Numbered from the stretch's first letter, positions 1 to 9,110 are shown. The stretch is 64,000 bases of DNA from Phyllobacteriaceae bacterium (GCA_024742765.1 JANSXT010000011.1:89005-153004), one strand, 5' to 3'. A program made the numbers and translations. Notes: generated from the letters alone by a model not told the origin.

Positions 1-403
1 CGCGGGCATCGACTTCCGTGTCGAAATAGCCGCCCTTCCAGCCCCAATAGGTCCATGTGCCGGCGAGCCGCGTGAACACCTGGCGCGCATCGGTCTCCGG
101 GCCGTAGCGCTCGTCCTCGGGCAGATCGGCGAGCGCCTTCTCGTCGGCGACTGAACGCCACAGGAAGGAGGGGACCGAATTCTCCTCGACCTTTTTCAGG
201 CGCGCGGGCACGCCGGCCTTGCGGAAATATTTCTGCGCCAGAATGTCGGCGGCAACCTGCGAAAACTGGTCGGGCACGTCGATATTTTCGAGCCGGAAGA
301 CCACCGAGCCGTCGGGGTTCCTGATCTCGCTCGTCGCCTTGCGGAAGGCAATGTCCGCATAGGGTGACTGACCGTCCTTGGTGTAGTGCCGCTCGATATG
401 CAT
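1..403 (-). CDS. nrdJ: Adenosylcobalamin-dependent ribonucleoside-diphosphate reductase, N-terminal part (cut by window edge)
   Basis: Class II ribonucleotide reductase, which makes deoxyribonucleotides with adenosylcobalamin as radical source in the cytoplasm. Only the first 134 codons lie in the window. The reverse-strand translation begins MHIERHYTKDGQSPY and continues with QKYFRKAGVP, VEENSVPSFLWRS and GTWTYWGWKGGYF, which are typical of the N-terminus of rhizobial NrdJ. The ATG at 403 is preceded by a GAGGG ribosome-binding site. A NrdR-like box lies just upstream. Family assignment is from remembered sequence pattern and is confident; the catalytic region is outside the window. Confidence 0.9.
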   Translation of the reverse strand, partial: MHIERHYTKDGQSPYADIAFRKATSEIRNPDGSVVFRLENIDVPDQFSQVAADILAQKYFRKAGVPARLKKVEENSVPSFLWRSVADEKALADLPEDERYGPETDARQVFTRLAGTWTYWGWKGGYFDTEVDAR

Positions 404-417
404 GTCGTCCCTCGTGC

Positions 418-433
418 CCTCTATATATAGTGT
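418..433 (-). promoter_or_regulatory. NrdR-like box proximal to nrdJ
   Basis: On the minus strand it reads ACACTATATATAGAGG. The left three quarters fit the NrdR repressor consensus (ACAC-A/T-ATATA-T/A-G-TGT) well and the last bases do not. It sits about 15 bases upstream of the nrdJ start codon, so a bound repressor would block the start of transcription or early elongation. NrdR control of nrd genes is established; this site is an inference by eye. Confidence 0.55.
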
Positions 434-644
434 CTTTTCCACAGGCCGTCACGCGGCCCGCATGATCACAAATCGCTCCCGTCCGCCGGATCGGCTCCGG
501 CGGCCGCACCGGCCTGAAATCCCTTGGGTTTTCACCGTCGGGCCAAAGGCCGTTTCAACCAGAAGAATTGTTCGACGTCCTGCCTGCGCGTGGCGCCGCC
601 TGCGTCGCGACGGCTACCTTATCTTGTGGTTAGTTGGGCTGCAA

Positions 645-660
645 ACGCTAAATATTGTGT
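645..660 (-). promoter_or_regulatory. NrdR-like box, distal
   Basis: On the minus strand it reads ACACAATATTTAGCGT, a good match to the NrdR consensus at both ends. It lies about 227 bases (centre to centre) from the nrdJ-proximal box. NrdR boxes normally come in pairs about 31 bases apart, so this spacing is unusual. Confidence 0.45.
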
Positions 661-891
661 TAACAGCCATTTTATCCCCTTGATCGAATCCCGTACCGAT
701 CTGTCCAACGCACACGAAAACCCTGGCGCGGATGCGACGGAAGGCCGTCACTGCCGCGTCTGAAACGCCAACATGAACGCTGAAAATTCCGAACGGTTCT
801 GGCCCGCCGGACGTGCTCCCAATGTCGCACGAACGTCATAAAAGGCGACTCGCGGCAGGCGGTCAAGGGCTAGATTCAGGCAAAAGCGAAA

Positions 892-907
892 ACACAACAT
901 ATAGCGT
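892..907 (+). promoter_or_regulatory. Third NrdR-like box, far upstream
   Basis: The plus strand reads ACACAACATATAGCGT, sharing the ACAC...ATATAG core. A weaker related half-site, ACGCTGAATAT, follows at 914-924. No nrd gene other than nrdJ is close, so it may be a chance match or part of a long nrdJ control region. Confidence 0.3.
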
Positions 908-1012
908 TGGTGTACGCTGAATATCGGGGACAAGTCAGATTTTGTTAACTGTTTCGGGTTTCGGCATTGCGCGATTCTCCGCCGCTGCGGGCGGGGCCGA
1001 AAGGACTGCCGT

Positions 1013-1519
1013 TCAGGCGGCCATCTTCTTCCAGCCGGTGGCAAACGCGTCCAGAAGCGCCGTCAGTTCGGGCTCCTCGACCATGCCGGCGGCATCCGCC
1101 GCGGGCACCCATTTGCGCTCGCGTTCGTCCCGTTCGGGCCAGTCCTTGGCCTGCCGGGTGACCGCCAGCGCGAACACATGGGTGCGGCAGGGGATGGCTT
1201 CGCCGTCATCCTCGATCTTGTCATAATCGTAGGTGCCGACCGGCTGTTCGGTCACGCTGCCTTCGACGCCGGCTTCTTCCCAGGCTTCGCGTGCGGCCGC
1301 ATCGGCCATCGCTTCGCCGGTCTCGATCCATCCCTTGGGCAGGATCCAGCGCCCGGTGCCGCGGCTGGTGATCAGCAGCACCTCGACCTTCTTCTTGCCG
1401 GCCTTGCGCCAGACAAGGGCCGCGACCTGTTCGGCGCGCACGGGATCGGGCTCCGGCGCGGCACCAACGGCCCGCCTGAGCTGGTTCAATATCCGTGAGA
1501 GTGCGCCGTCTTCGGCCAT
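1013..1519 (-). CDS. Nudix hydrolase, diphosphoinositol-polyphosphate-phosphohydrolase-like
   Basis: Hydrolase of nucleoside-diphosphate-X or diphosphoinositol-type substrates; 168 residues. The Nudix box spans residues 63-85: G63, E69 and the REAWEEAGV core with R78, E79, E82 and E83. The preceding GRWILPKG stretch is typical of the DIPP/Ap4A-like subgroup. It is a single-domain protein with no signal peptide, so probably cytosolic. It lies 120 bases downstream of the MFS gene on the same strand, so co-transcription is possible but not required. The exact substrate cannot be read from sequence. Confidence 0.85.
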   Translation of the reverse strand: MAEDGALSRILNQLRRAVGAAPEPDPVRAEQVAALVWRKAGKKKVEVLLITSRGTGRWILPKGWIETGEAMADAAAREAWEEAGVEGSVTEQPVGTYDYDKIEDDGEAIPCRTHVFALAVTRQAKDWPERDERERKWVPAADAAGMVEEPELTALLDAFATGWKKMAA

Positions 1520-1639
1520 GGCGTCCTTTCGGGCGTGGTTTTCGGGTCGCGATTCGCAACGATACTATCGCCTATTGTGGCAGATGTGCCTGCCCTGGCG
1601 CCGATTCAACTGTGAATTGTCACAATAAGGCTGAGGGAT

Positions 1640-2881
1640 TCATCGTGGGCGCGCGCGGATGGCAAGGATGACCGCCAGCGCAAAGACGAAGGCGCCGCCG
1701 ATGAACCAGAGCCCCGGAACATCGACGATTGGGGTCTCGGCCGACACATGGGCGAGCACGAGCGAGGCGAACAAGGGTCCGATGATGATCGCCATCGCGT
1801 TGATCGCCTGCAGCGTGCCCTGAAGCTGGCCTTGCCTGTCGCCATCGACGCTCTTTGAGCAGATCGCCGTCAGGGCTGGCGCCCCCAGCCCGTTGCCGAT
1901 CACATAGAGCGCGATCAGCGGATATACCATCCAGCCTGTGGTCGCGACGCCATAAAGCGCCAGCGACAGGCAGGAGACGGCAAAACCGGTGATGACGGTC
2001 GGCCAGTCGCCCAGCTTGCGCACGACCGGCCCGACCAGAAATCCCTGCACGATGACATACATCACCCCGACAAAGGCCAGCGACCAGGCCGCCTCGCGCA
2101 GCCCCCAGCCGAACCGGAACTCGGTGTAGAGCACCCATGTGCCTTCAAGGCCGCGCTGCGCCGTCGCCGTGATCAGGAGCGCGATCAGCAGCGGCATCAG
2201 CGCCGGAAAGCGGGCGATCTTGCGCAGCGAGGCCAGCGGATTGGCCTCGCGCCAGTCGGGCCGCGTGCGCCGGCGGTCTTCAGTCAGCGATTCGGGCAGG
2301 AAGAAGAGGGCGAAGACCAGATTGAGCGCGCCGAGCCCGGCGGCGGCGTAAAAGGGCAGGCGGATGTCGATCTCGCCCAGAATGCCGCCGAGCAGCGGGC
2401 CAAGGATGAAGCCGGCGCCGAACGCTGCGCCGATCAGCCCGAAAATGCGCGCCCGTTCCTCGGGTTCGGATATGTCGGTGACATAGGCGTTGGCGGTCGT
2501 CACCGTCGCGCCAAAAACACCACCGACCAGCCGGGCAAAGGCCAGCCAGACCAGCGTTGGGGCGAGGGCGGCGAAGATATAGTCGACCGTCAGCCCGGCA
2601 AGCGTGACCAGCATCACCGGACGCCGGCCGAATTTGTCCGAGACGATGCCGATCAGCGGCGAGAACAGGAACTGCGCCAGCGCATAGATGGTGCCGATGA
2701 CCGCATAGGCGGCCGCAGCGTCCGAGACCGTGCCCGAGCCCATCGACTGGACCAGCTTGGGCAGGATCGGCCAGGCGAGCCCGACGCCGATCATGTTGAT
2801 AACCACAGTCATCAGGATGACCGCGAGCGCCCGGCGCTTGGCCGCTTCCGTCAGGACGGGCGTGGGCGCGGGCGCATCCAT
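1640..2881 (-). CDS. MFS transporter, TetA-like drug/H+ antiporter family
   Basis: A 413-residue inner-membrane protein with about twelve hydrophobic segments, the usual size for a drug:H+ antiporter of the TetA/multidrug branch. Motif A appears after the second membrane segment, around residues 78-89 ([12 protein letters not shown]). [16 protein letters not shown] further along matches the conserved segment-5 antiporter motif. The start is the ATG at 2881, only ten bases after the stop of the phosphoribosyltransferase gene, which suggests one transcript. The substrate is unknown; a resistance role is only a family-level guess. Confidence 0.8.
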   Translation of the reverse strand: MDAPAPTPVLTEAAKRRALAVILMTVVINMIGVGLAWPILPKLVQSMGSGTVSDAAAAYAVIGTIYALAQFLFSPLIGIVSDKFGRRPVMLVTLAGLTVDYIFAALAPTLVWLAFARLVGGVFGATVTTANAYVTDISEPEERARIFGLIGAAFGAGFILGPLLGGILGEIDIRLPFYAAAGLGALNLVFALFFLPESLTEDRRRTRPDWREANPLASLRKIARFPALMPLLIALLITATAQRGLEGTWVLYTEFRFGWGLREAAWSLAFVGVMYVIVQGFLVGPVVRKLGDWPTVITGFAVSCLSLALYGVATTGWMVYPLIALYVIGNGLGAPALTAICSKSVDGDRQGQLQGTLQAINAMAIIIGPLFASLVLAHVSAETPIVDVPGLWFIGGAFVFALAVILAIRARPR

Positions 2882-2891
2882 TCCGGTGCTG

Positions 2892-3389
2892 TCAGCCCTT
2901 GCCGGCGCCGGCGATCGGTTCCTGATAGGTAAAGCCCATGTCCCAGGGGAAGAAGATCCAGGTGTCCTGGCTCACTTCGGTGATGAAGGTGTCGACCTGC
3001 GGCATGCCCTTGGGCTTGGCATAGACGGTGGCGAAATGCGCCTTGGGGATCATCGAACGCACCAGTTCGGCGGTTTTGCCCGTGTCGGTCAGATCGTCGA
3101 TGATCAGCACGCCTTCGCCGTCATCGGCCAGGAGGTCCGGGCTGATCTGCTTGAGCACCTTGATCTCACCCTGCGTGTCATAATCGTGATAGGAGGCGAC
3201 GCAAACCGTCTCGATCACCCGGGTTTCCAGTTCCCGGGCGACGATCGCCGCCGGCACCAGCCCGCCGCGCGTGATGGTGACGATCGCCTTCCATTCCTTG
3301 CCGACCGAGGCGACGCGCCAGGCAAGCGCCCGCGCGTCGCGGTGAAACTGGTCCCAGGAAACGGGAAAGGACTTGTCGGGCAGGGCCAT
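2892..3389 (-). CDS. gpt: Xanthine phosphoribosyltransferase
   Basis: Purine salvage enzyme that joins xanthine or guanine to PRPP to give XMP or GMP; cytosolic or loosely membrane-bound. The 165-residue product resembles E. coli Gpt throughout: [16 protein letters not shown] (39-54), the PRPP-binding loop [15 protein letters not shown] (93-107), YAKPKG and [13 protein letters not shown] chose the ATG at 3389 (MALPDKSF), because the upstream in-frame extension to 3464 is low-quality sequence absent from the family. It sits between a MoaB/CinA-domain gene and an MFS gene on the same strand. Confidence 0.92.
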   Translation of the reverse strand: MALPDKSFPVSWDQFHRDARALAWRVASVGKEWKAIVTITRGGLVPAAIVARELETRVIETVCVASYHDYDTQGEIKVLKQISPDLLADDGEGVLIIDDLTDTGKTAELVRSMIPKAHFATVYAKPKGMPQVDTFITEVSQDTWIFFPWDMGFTYQEPIAGAGKG

Positions 3390-3487
3390 GGCGCGCTCCG
3401 TGCGGGTCGTTGGTGGACAGCGAAAAAGATGGGCTGCGATAGCCGCGCGACGGCGCAATGGCAAGCGCCGGTTGCAGGGGTGCCGGC

Positions 3488-4231
3488 CTATTCGCCGCGT
3501 GCCAGCGCGTCCAGCATGCCGCGCACATCGGCCAGCGCGGTCTCCAGCACGGTCTCGTCGGCGGCGCGCACGACGATCTCGGCCCAGTGCCGTCCGTCCT
3601 CATAGCGCGGGTAGGAGCCGATGATCGCACCGGGATGTTCGGCCTGGATGGCGCCAAGCGGCGCGCCGATCACCCCTTCGCCGAACGGGCACTCGATGCT
3701 GTCGGACAGGAGTTTGCGGCCGGTGCGCAGGCTCGGCAGCACATTGTCGAGCATCGCCTGGAAGATCGCCGGTACGCCCGCCATCACATGCACGTTGGCG
3801 ATGACGAAGCCGGGCGCCGTGGTCACCGGATTGTCGATCAGGAATGCGCCTTCGGGCACCCGCGCCATGCGTTGGCGCGCCGCCGTAAACTCCTGTCCGC
3901 GCCTGGCATAATGGTCGGTCAGCACCGCCATGGCGACCGGGTCGGGCTCCACCGGCAGGCCGAGTGCGGCGCCGATCGCATCGGCGGTGATGTCGTCATG
4001 GGTCGGACCGATGCCGCCGGAGGTGAACACATAGGTGTAGCGCGCGCGCAGCAGGTTCGCCGCTTCGATGATCGCAGGCTTGTCGTCGCCCACCACGCGG
4101 ATTTCGCGCAGATCGATGCCGACGCCGGTCAGAACGCGCGCCAGATGGTGCGCATTGGCCTCGCGCGTGCGCCCCGAAAGGATTTCGTCGCCGATGACGA
4201 TCATGGCGGCGGTGACGATGGTATCGCTCAT
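3488..4231 (-). CDS. MoaB/CinA-type molybdopterin-binding domain protein
   Basis: A 247-residue protein consisting of the MoCF_biosynth domain found in CinA, MoaB and MogA. The pterin-binding loop [11 protein letters not shown] is at residues 70-80, and [10 protein letters not shown] near the N-terminus is typical of CinA-like proteins. It lacks the C-terminal PncC (NMN deamidase) domain of full-length CinA, so a role in pyridine-nucleotide recycling is not supported. It heads the probable unit with gpt and the MFS gene. Function is only known by family (pterin or nucleotide binding). Confidence 0.82.
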   Translation of the reverse strand: MSDTIVTAAMIVIGDEILSGRTREANAHHLARVLTGVGIDLREIRVVGDDKPAIIEAANLLRARYTYVFTSGGIGPTHDDITADAIGAALGLPVEPDPVAMAVLTDHYARRGQEFTAARQRMARVPEGAFLIDNPVTTAPGFVIANVHVMAGVPAIFQAMLDNVLPSLRTGRKLLSDSIECPFGEGVIGAPLGAIQAEHPGAIIGSYPRYEDGRHWAEIVVRAADETVLETALADVRGMLDALARGE

Positions 4232-4390
4232 GGCACAGGATCCGGCTTTTCAATGGCCTTCTACCGTGCACCGTCCCCGCCTTCAATCGGCGCGCGATGG
4301 TGAACACTGTGTCGCGCGGTTGCCGGCTTCCGCGTGGCCGGCCTTTGGGCTTGTGTGCGGTTCAATCGCAATTCCGATGGAGACGAACCG

Positions 4391-4990
4391 ATGACCAAGG
4401 TGCTGGTGCTTTATTATTCGAGCTGGGGACATATGGAGGCGATGGCACAGGCTGCGGCCGAAGGCGCCAGGGCCGCCGGCGCCGACGTCGCCATCAAGCG
4501 CGTGCCGGAACTCGTTCCCGAAGACGTCGCCAAGGCCGCCCATTACAAGCTCGACCAGGAAGCGCCGATCGCCGAACCCGCAGAACTCGCCGACTATGAC
4601 GCGATCATTGTCGGCGTTTCGACCCGCTACGGCATGATGGCCGCGCAGTTGAAGAATTTCCTCGACCAGACCGGACCGCTGTGGATGGAAGGCAAGCTGA
4701 TCAACAAGGTCGCCTCGGTCATGTCGTCGACCGCCACCCAGCATGGCGGCGCCGAACTGGCGATCCTGACGACGCAGGCCGCGTTGCAGCATCACGGCAT
4801 GATCATCGTGCCGCTGTCCTACGCCTATCAGGACCAGATGGGCAATGATGTGGTGCGCGGCGGGTCGCCCTATGGCATGACGACGACGTCCGAAGGCGAC
4901 GGGTCGCGCACGCCTTCCGACCAGGAGTTGGAAGGCGCCCGCTTCCAGGGCCAGCGCGTCGCCGAGATCGCCGGCAAGCTCGCCGGCTGA
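4391..4990 (+). CDS. wrbA: NAD(P)H:quinone oxidoreductase, type IV (WrbA)
   Basis: FMN-dependent two-electron quinone reductase thought to protect against quinone redox stress; cytosolic tetramer in the family. It is 199 residues, matching E. coli WrbA (198). The flavodoxin phosphate loop YYSSWGHME is at residues 8-16 and the FMN-contacting [20 protein letters not shown] at 75-94. The ATG at 4391 is preceded by GGAG; an ATG at 4334 would add an atypical 19-residue extension. It stands alone, divergent from the MoaB/CinA-domain gene. Confidence 0.95.
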   Translation: MTKVLVLYYSSWGHMEAMAQAAAEGARAAGADVAIKRVPELVPEDVAKAAHYKLDQEAPIAEPAELADYDAIIVGVSTRYGMMAAQLKNFLDQTGPLWMEGKLINKVASVMSSTATQHGGAELAILTTQAALQHHGMIIVPLSYAYQDQMGNDVVRGGSPYGMTTTSEGDGSRTPSDQELEGARFQGQRVAEIAGKLAG

Positions 4991-5125
4991 CCGACCGTCG
5001 ATTGATCGTGCCGTTGCGGCCCGCGTCCGGAGCCGGGGTCATCGCCCATGGACAAACCGGACGCGGTGCGGCAGACCGGCGGCGCGCACCTCCCGCGCGA
5101 CCAACCCGAACCGGTACGGCAGGTC

Positions 5126-5914
5126 ATGACATATCAGCAACGGCTCGACTTCGCGCTCGAGGTCGCCCGTGCGGCGGGCGATTTCGCCGCCGGACATTTC
5201 AGGTCCATCGATTCGCTTTCGATCGAAAGCAAGGGGCATCAGGATCTGGTCTCCAACGCCGACAAGGAAACCGAGACGCTGGTGCGCGATGCGATCGAGG
5301 CGCGCTGGCCCGATGACGGCATTGTCGGCGAGGAGCATGGCCGCAAGCACGGCACGAGCGGCTTTGACTGGGTGATCGACCCGATCGACGGCACCGCCAA
5401 CTTCGTGCGCGGCATTCCGCAATGGTGCGTGGCGATCGCCTGCGCCGAAAACGGCCTGCCGGTGATCGGTGTGATCAACGAGCCGTCTTCGGGCGAGATG
5501 TTCCACGCCGTGCGCGGCGGCGGCGCCTTCGTCAACGGCAAGCCGATGCAGGTGGCCCAAGCCTCCGAACTCGCCCATGGATCGGTCGGGGCCGGCGTTT
5601 CGGGACGCACCGACAGGGCGGTGGCTGTCGCCATGGTCGACCGGATCCTCGGGGAGGGCGGCATGTTCTTCCGCAATGCCTCGGGCGCGCTCAGCCTTGC
5701 CTATGTCGCCGCCGGACGCCTTCTGGGCTTCATCGAGGATCACATGAATTCATGGGACTGCCTGGCGGGGCTTTTGATGATCGAGGAGGCGGGCGGCACG
5801 ATCAACGCTCTTGACCCCGACACCGCGCTCGACCACGGCACCAAGGTGATTGCCGGCGGGCCGAACATCCATCCGGTATTGGCTCGCATGGCCGCGGAGT
5901 TGTTCGACGCCTGA
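5126..5914 (+). CDS. Inositol monophosphatase family protein
   Basis: Mg2+-dependent sugar or inositol phosphatase, or a related 3',5'-nucleotidase. From the ATG at 5126 it has 262 residues. Metal-binding motifs are all present: GEE (68-70), DPIDGTANF (85-93) and WD at 210-211 followed by LAG. The start is uncertain: an in-frame ATG at 5048 adds 26 residues, but MTYQQRLDFALEVA is the usual family beginning. Possible substrates include myo-inositol-1-phosphate, fructose-1,6-bisphosphate or PAP; the sequence does not decide. It ends five bases before the convergent epimerase gene. Confidence 0.87.
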   Translation: MTYQQRLDFALEVARAAGDFAAGHFRSIDSLSIESKGHQDLVSNADKETETLVRDAIEARWPDDGIVGEEHGRKHGTSGFDWVIDPIDGTANFVRGIPQWCVAIACAENGLPVIGVINEPSSGEMFHAVRGGGAFVNGKPMQVAQASELAHGSVGAGVSGRTDRAVAVAMVDRILGEGGMFFRNASGALSLAYVAAGRLLGFIEDHMNSWDCLAGLLMIEEAGGTINALDPDTALDHGTKVIAGGPNIHPVLARMAAELFDA

Positions 5915-5919
5915 GCGGT

Positions 5920-6771
5920 TTACCCGATCAGCCCGTATTGGCGCGCCTTGTTGCGCAGGAACGGCAGCCCGTTTTCCATCACTTCGGCTTCGCCCGAGGC
6001 GACCGGCCGCCAAACCGAAAGACCGTGCGCAATCTCCGGCGGCATGTTGATGAAGCTTTCCATGGCGAGCCCGCCGTCGAACCCGATCGCCCGCAGCGCC
6101 GAAAACACTTCGTCCCATGCGATGTTGCCTGCGCCCGGCGTGCCGCGATCGGATTCCGACAGGTGGATGTAGCGCAGATGTTCGCGCGCATCGAGAATGC
6201 CCTGCGCTATGCCCTTTTCCTCGATATGCATGTGATAGGTGTCCAGATGCACGAACATGTTGTCGGCGCCGATCCGCTCGATCATTGCGACCCCTTGCCA
6301 GCCGGTGTTGATCAGATGCGTCTCGTAGCGGTTGACCGGCTCGATGCCGAACAAAAGGCCTAATGATTTCGCGTGGCGTGCCGCCGCTTCCAGCGCCCGG
6401 GCCACATTGTCCAGTTCGGTTTCGCTCGGCGGCTCGCCTGATCGTTCGCCGATGCCGCCATAGACGACACCGCTCAGCGCCTCACAGCCCATCGCGGCGG
6501 TCTTGTCGAGCGCAACGGTCAGGAACTCGACCGCCTTGTCCGGATGGCGCGAGGCCCAACATTCTTCGGGCAGTCCGAGCGAGCAGACCGCGCGCATCTC
6601 CGCGGCTTCAAGCACCTGACGGCTGTGCTCCGCATCGACGCTTGGCGGATCGAGCAGGGCGATCTCCAGAAAGTCCATGCCGTAGTCGGACGCCTTTTGA
6701 GCCGCCCGTTCGCAGCCTGGCCGGTCCCAACTCATCGTCCACATGGAGGTGTGAACCCCAAATCCTTGCAT
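5920..6771 (-). CDS. Sugar phosphate isomerase/epimerase, D-tagatose 3-epimerase-like TIM barrel
   Basis: Predicted metal-dependent ketose 3-epimerase or isomerase of 283 residues. Spacing fits the D-tagatose/D-psicose 3-epimerase metal site: E150 in EPVNRYETH, D177 in HLDTYHM, H203 in YIHLSESDRG and E238 in AMESF. The ATG at 6771 follows a GGAGG site. It lies 12 bases downstream of the SorC-family regulator gene, so the two form an operon divergent from the ABC transporter/DhaKL operon. Context suggests it epimerises the sugar imported and phosphorylated by those proteins. The substrate is unknown; ketotetroses, ketopentoses and ketohexoses are all possible. Confidence 0.85.
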   Translation of the reverse strand: MQGFGVHTSMWTMSWDRPGCERAAQKASDYGMDFLEIALLDPPSVDAEHSRQVLEAAEMRAVCSLGLPEECWASRHPDKAVEFLTVALDKTAAMGCEALSGVVYGGIGERSGEPPSETELDNVARALEAAARHAKSLGLLFGIEPVNRYETHLINTGWQGVAMIERIGADNMFVHLDTYHMHIEEKGIAQGILDAREHLRYIHLSESDRGTPGAGNIAWDEVFSALRAIGFDGGLAMESFINMPPEIAHGLSVWRPVASGEAEVMENGLPFLRNKARQYGLIG

Positions 6772-6783
6772 GGATGCCTCCGT

Positions 6784-7740
6784 TCAGCCCATGTTCAACA
6801 GCCGGCCCGCCAGATGCTCGTCGACGAACAGCCGGTCGGCAAACCCGGCGCGCAGGATCGCCAGCGTCGCCTCGGCCTTGGACAGTCCGCCGGCGGTGAT
6901 CGCAACGTCGGTGTTGCGCATGTCCTCGACATCGATGCAAGGCGTGCAGCGGTTCAGATCCGATGGCGCCAGCGTGCCATCGGGCATGAAGAAATTGCCG
7001 CAACAGTCTCCAACGACTCCGCATTTCTTGAGTTCGGCGATCTGTTCGCCGCTGAGAACGCCGGTGTCGAACAGGATCGCGCCGTCGCGGCATTCGCCAA
7101 CGCTCATGATCATCCGGTCGGCCCGGCGCGCCGCGTCGAGCGCCTCGCGCACCAGCCTTTGTTCCATGATCATGTTGCAGGCCCGTTCGCTGTCGGCGAC
7201 AAACGGCGCGGGCATCAAGAGTGCCTGGCCGCCGGTCTGCGCGGCGAGCCGCACGCACACTTCGGCCGGCGCGGTGCTCGTTGCATGCGTGACCGATCCC
7301 ATCAGCGACACGAAGGTCAGGTTGCGGTTGGTCAGGCCGACCAGATTGTCGGCCATCGAGGCGAGTGTGCGGCCCCAACCGACGCCGATCGTCTGCGGCG
7401 CATCGCCCTTGCCGACGCGCGCCAGATAGGATGCGGCCATGATGCCGACCGCAAGGCGGCAATAATCATCGTCATCACGCGCCACCGGTACCGGCGCCAC
7501 CTGCGCCTCACGCAGTCCGAATCGTTCGATCAGCCGGTCGGCCAATGACAGTGTCCGGCTCGTGCGGTGTTCGATGGAAATGCGCACCATGCCCTGTTCG
7601 CGGGCATCGGCCAGCATGCGCAGCACCTTGAAGCGGGAGATGCCGAGCCTCTCGCTCACCTCCTGCTGGCTGAGCCTGCCGACATGGTAGAGCCACGCAG
7701 CCTGGACGATGTCGTCATCATGCCGGCTTCCGGCGACCAT
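6784..7740 (-). CDS. SorC-family sugar-binding transcriptional regulator
   Basis: A 318-residue regulator, the same length as E. coli LsrR. An N-terminal helix-turn-helix lies at about residues 16-50 (WLYHVGRLSQQEVSERLGIS...). A sugar-phosphate-binding SorC domain follows, ending with ITAGGLSKAEATLAILRAGF, typical of this family. The ATG at 7740 has a strong GGAGGAGG site. It faces the binding-protein gene across 286 bases that hold repeated TGCAC motifs and a perfect inverted repeat, plausible operators. By analogy with LsrR/SorC it probably responds to the phosphorylated substrate made by DhaK/DhaL. This is inference. Confidence 0.88.
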   Translation of the reverse strand: MVAGSRHDDDIVQAAWLYHVGRLSQQEVSERLGISRFKVLRMLADAREQGMVRISIEHRTSRTLSLADRLIERFGLREAQVAPVPVARDDDDYCRLAVGIMAASYLARVGKGDAPQTIGVGWGRTLASMADNLVGLTNRNLTFVSLMGSVTHATSTAPAEVCVRLAAQTGGQALLMPAPFVADSERACNMIMEQRLVREALDAARRADRMIMSVGECRDGAILFDTGVLSGEQIAELKKCGVVGDCCGNFFMPDGTLAPSDLNRCTPCIDVEDMRNTDVAITAGGLSKAEATLAILRAGFADRLFVDEHLAGRLLNMG

Positions 7741-7843
7741 GGGTTTCGCCTCCTCCTGCCGCGGCGTCCTCTTGTGTCGGGATGTGAGGCACGGACATCA
7801 ATCTGTGCTTGACCGCGTTCTTGGCGCCCTTATAGTCACATAG

Positions 7844-7870
7844 GTGCACTCGTTGCACAAGTGTTGCACA
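7844..7870. promoter_or_regulatory. Repeated TGCAC operator candidate for the SorC regulator
   Basis: Three TGCAC cores occur at 7845-7849, 7854-7858 and 7865-7869. The first two form an inverted repeat GTGCA-N5-TGCAC (7844-7858). GTTGCACA is repeated directly 11 bases apart (7852-7859 and 7863-7870), one helical turn. It lies between the divergent regulator and transporter genes. Assignment to the SorC protein rests on position only. Confidence 0.4.
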
Positions 7871-7921
7871 GCCGCACACGCGCCGAATTTGCCCAGGCGC
7901 AATAAGCGGTTGGCAGGTCGA

Positions 7922-7939
7922 TTGCGCCCGATGGCGCAA
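7922..7939. promoter_or_regulatory. Perfect inverted repeat upstream of the transporter operon
   Basis: TTGCGCC-CGAT-GGCGCAA is a perfect 7-base inverted repeat about 90 bases before the binding-protein start. A further GGCGCAA copy is at 7896-7902. It could be a second operator of the local regulator or a site for a global regulator. No function can be assigned by sequence alone. Confidence 0.35.
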
Positions 7940-8026
7940 CGCCGGCCCCGGCGCTTTCGTCAAGGCGTCCTGCCGGCATTGTTTTGAAAAGCCGTCCGCG
8001 GTTGGGCGGCAAAGGGAGGAATAAGG

Positions 8027-9013
8027 ATGAAGACCAAGATCACCCTGATGGCGGCCGCATTGCTCGCCGGATCGGCATTGACGGCGACCGCCGTCAACGC
8101 GCAGGACGAGACCTCGATCGCCACGGTCGTCAAGATCGCCGGCATCCAGTGGTTCAACCGCATGGAAGAGGGCGTCAACCAGTTCGCCGAGGACAATGGC
8201 GTCAACGCTTTCCAGGTCGGCCCGGCCCAGGCCGATCCGCAGCAGCAGGCGGCGCTGATCGAGGACATGATCGCACAGGGCGTCGATGCGCTCGCCGTCG
8301 TGCCGATGTCGCCCGAGGCGCTCGAGCCGGTGCTCGGCCGCGCCATGGAGCAGGGCATCACCGTCATCACCCATGAGGCGGCCGCCCAGCAGAACACCAA
8401 CTATGACATCGAGGCGTTCCGCAACGAGGATTTCGGCGCCAACCTGATGGAGCAGCTCGCCACCTGCATGGGCGGTGAGGGCGAATATGCCGTCTTCGTC
8501 GGCTCGCTGACCTCGCAGACGCACAATCAGTGGGTCGATGGCGCGATCGCCCATCAGGAAGCCAACTATCCCAACATGACGCTGGTCGGCGACAAGAACG
8601 AGACCTTCGACGACGCCCAGAACGCCTATCAGAAGGCGCAGGAGGTGCTCCGCGCATTCCCGAACGTCAAGGGCATGCAGGGCTCGGCCTCGACCGACGT
8701 GGCCGGCATCGGTCTCGCCATTGAGGAACGCGGCATGGAAGAGGAAACCTGCGTGTTCGGCACCTCGCTGCCCTCCATCGCCGGCCAGTATCTGGAGACC
8801 GGCGCCGTCGACGGTATCGGCTTCTGGGACCCGTCGGTTGCCGGCTATGCCATGAACAAACTCGCCACCATGGTGATGAATGGCGAGGAAGTCACCGACG
8901 GCATGGATCTGGGCCTTGAGGGCTATGAGAGCGTCGCGCTCGAAGGCAAGGTCATTTACGGCCAGGCCTGGGTCAATGTGAACAAGGACAACATGGCCGA
9001 CTATCCGTTCTGA
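8027..9013 (+). CDS. Sugar ABC transporter periplasmic substrate-binding protein (RbsB/LsrB-like)
   Basis: Periplasmic binding protein of 328 residues with a cleavable signal peptide ([10 protein letters not shown]... to about A25). The mature part is a type I periplasmic fold: [20 protein letters not shown], then [24 protein letters not shown], and [16 protein letters not shown] near the C-terminus. The last segment and the overall layout resemble autoinducer-2/rhamnose binding proteins (LsrB, RhaS). A very strong site (GGGAGGAATAAGG) precedes the ATG. It is first in the transporter-kinase operon. The ligand is unknown; a short-chain ketose or a DPD-like compound is a guess from neighbours. 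Confidence 0.88.
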   Translation: MKTKITLMAAALLAGSALTATAVNAQDETSIATVVKIAGIQWFNRMEEGVNQFAEDNGVNAFQVGPAQADPQQQAALIEDMIAQGVDALAVVPMSPEALEPVLGRAMEQGITVITHEAAAQQNTNYDIEAFRNEDFGANLMEQLATCMGGEGEYAVFVGSLTSQTHNQWVDGAIAHQEANYPNMTLVGDKNETFDDAQNAYQKAQEVLRAFPNVKGMQGSASTDVAGIGLAIEERGMEEETCVFGTSLPSIAGQYLETGAVDGIGFWDPSVAGYAMNKLATMVMNGEEVTDGMDLGLEGYESVALEGKVIYGQAWVNVNKDNMADYPF

Positions 9014-9030
9014 TCTGACGGACCTCCCGG

Positions 9031-9086
9031 GGAGCGGCGCGACATTGGGGTCATGGCCCCGCCGGCGCCGCTCCTTTTCTTTCCTT
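9031..9086 (+). terminator. Stem-loop with T-rich tail between binding-protein and ATPase genes
   Basis: GGAGCGGCGC (9031-9040) pairs perfectly with GCGCCGCTCC (9065-9074). The loop contains an inner GGGG/CCCC pair, and TTTTCTTTCC follows. It lies 18 bases after the binding-protein stop. Such partial terminators commonly keep binding-protein mRNA more abundant than transporter mRNA. Read-through into the ATPase gene is expected because no other promoter is obvious. Confidence 0.65.
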
Positions 9087-9110
9087 TTCCTTTTTGCTTG
9101 AAGTCATTGC

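Larger units (their letters stand above)
404..1012. other. Long nrdJ upstream region without a supported gene
   Basis: About 610 bases separate nrdJ from the Nudix gene. No open frame here looks like a real protein. The region holds three NrdR-like 16-mers (listed separately), one directly before nrdJ and two further out. I looked for a cobalamin riboswitch on the minus strand, expected in principle for a B12-dependent enzyme, but did not find a convincing B12 box. Part of the stretch is visibly richer in A+T than the flanking genes, consistent with promoter DNA. Confidence 0.5.

Noticed and set aside
404..640. Cobalamin riboswitch before nrdJ
   Set aside because: The minus strand has a GGTGAAAACCC-like stretch and G+C-rich hairpins, but no B12 box or the conserved core spacing.
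748..1044. Minus-strand open frame of 98 codons in the nrdJ-Nudix gap
   Set aside because: Composition is Arg-rich and family-less, it overlaps the Nudix gene end, and no ribosome-binding site was seen.
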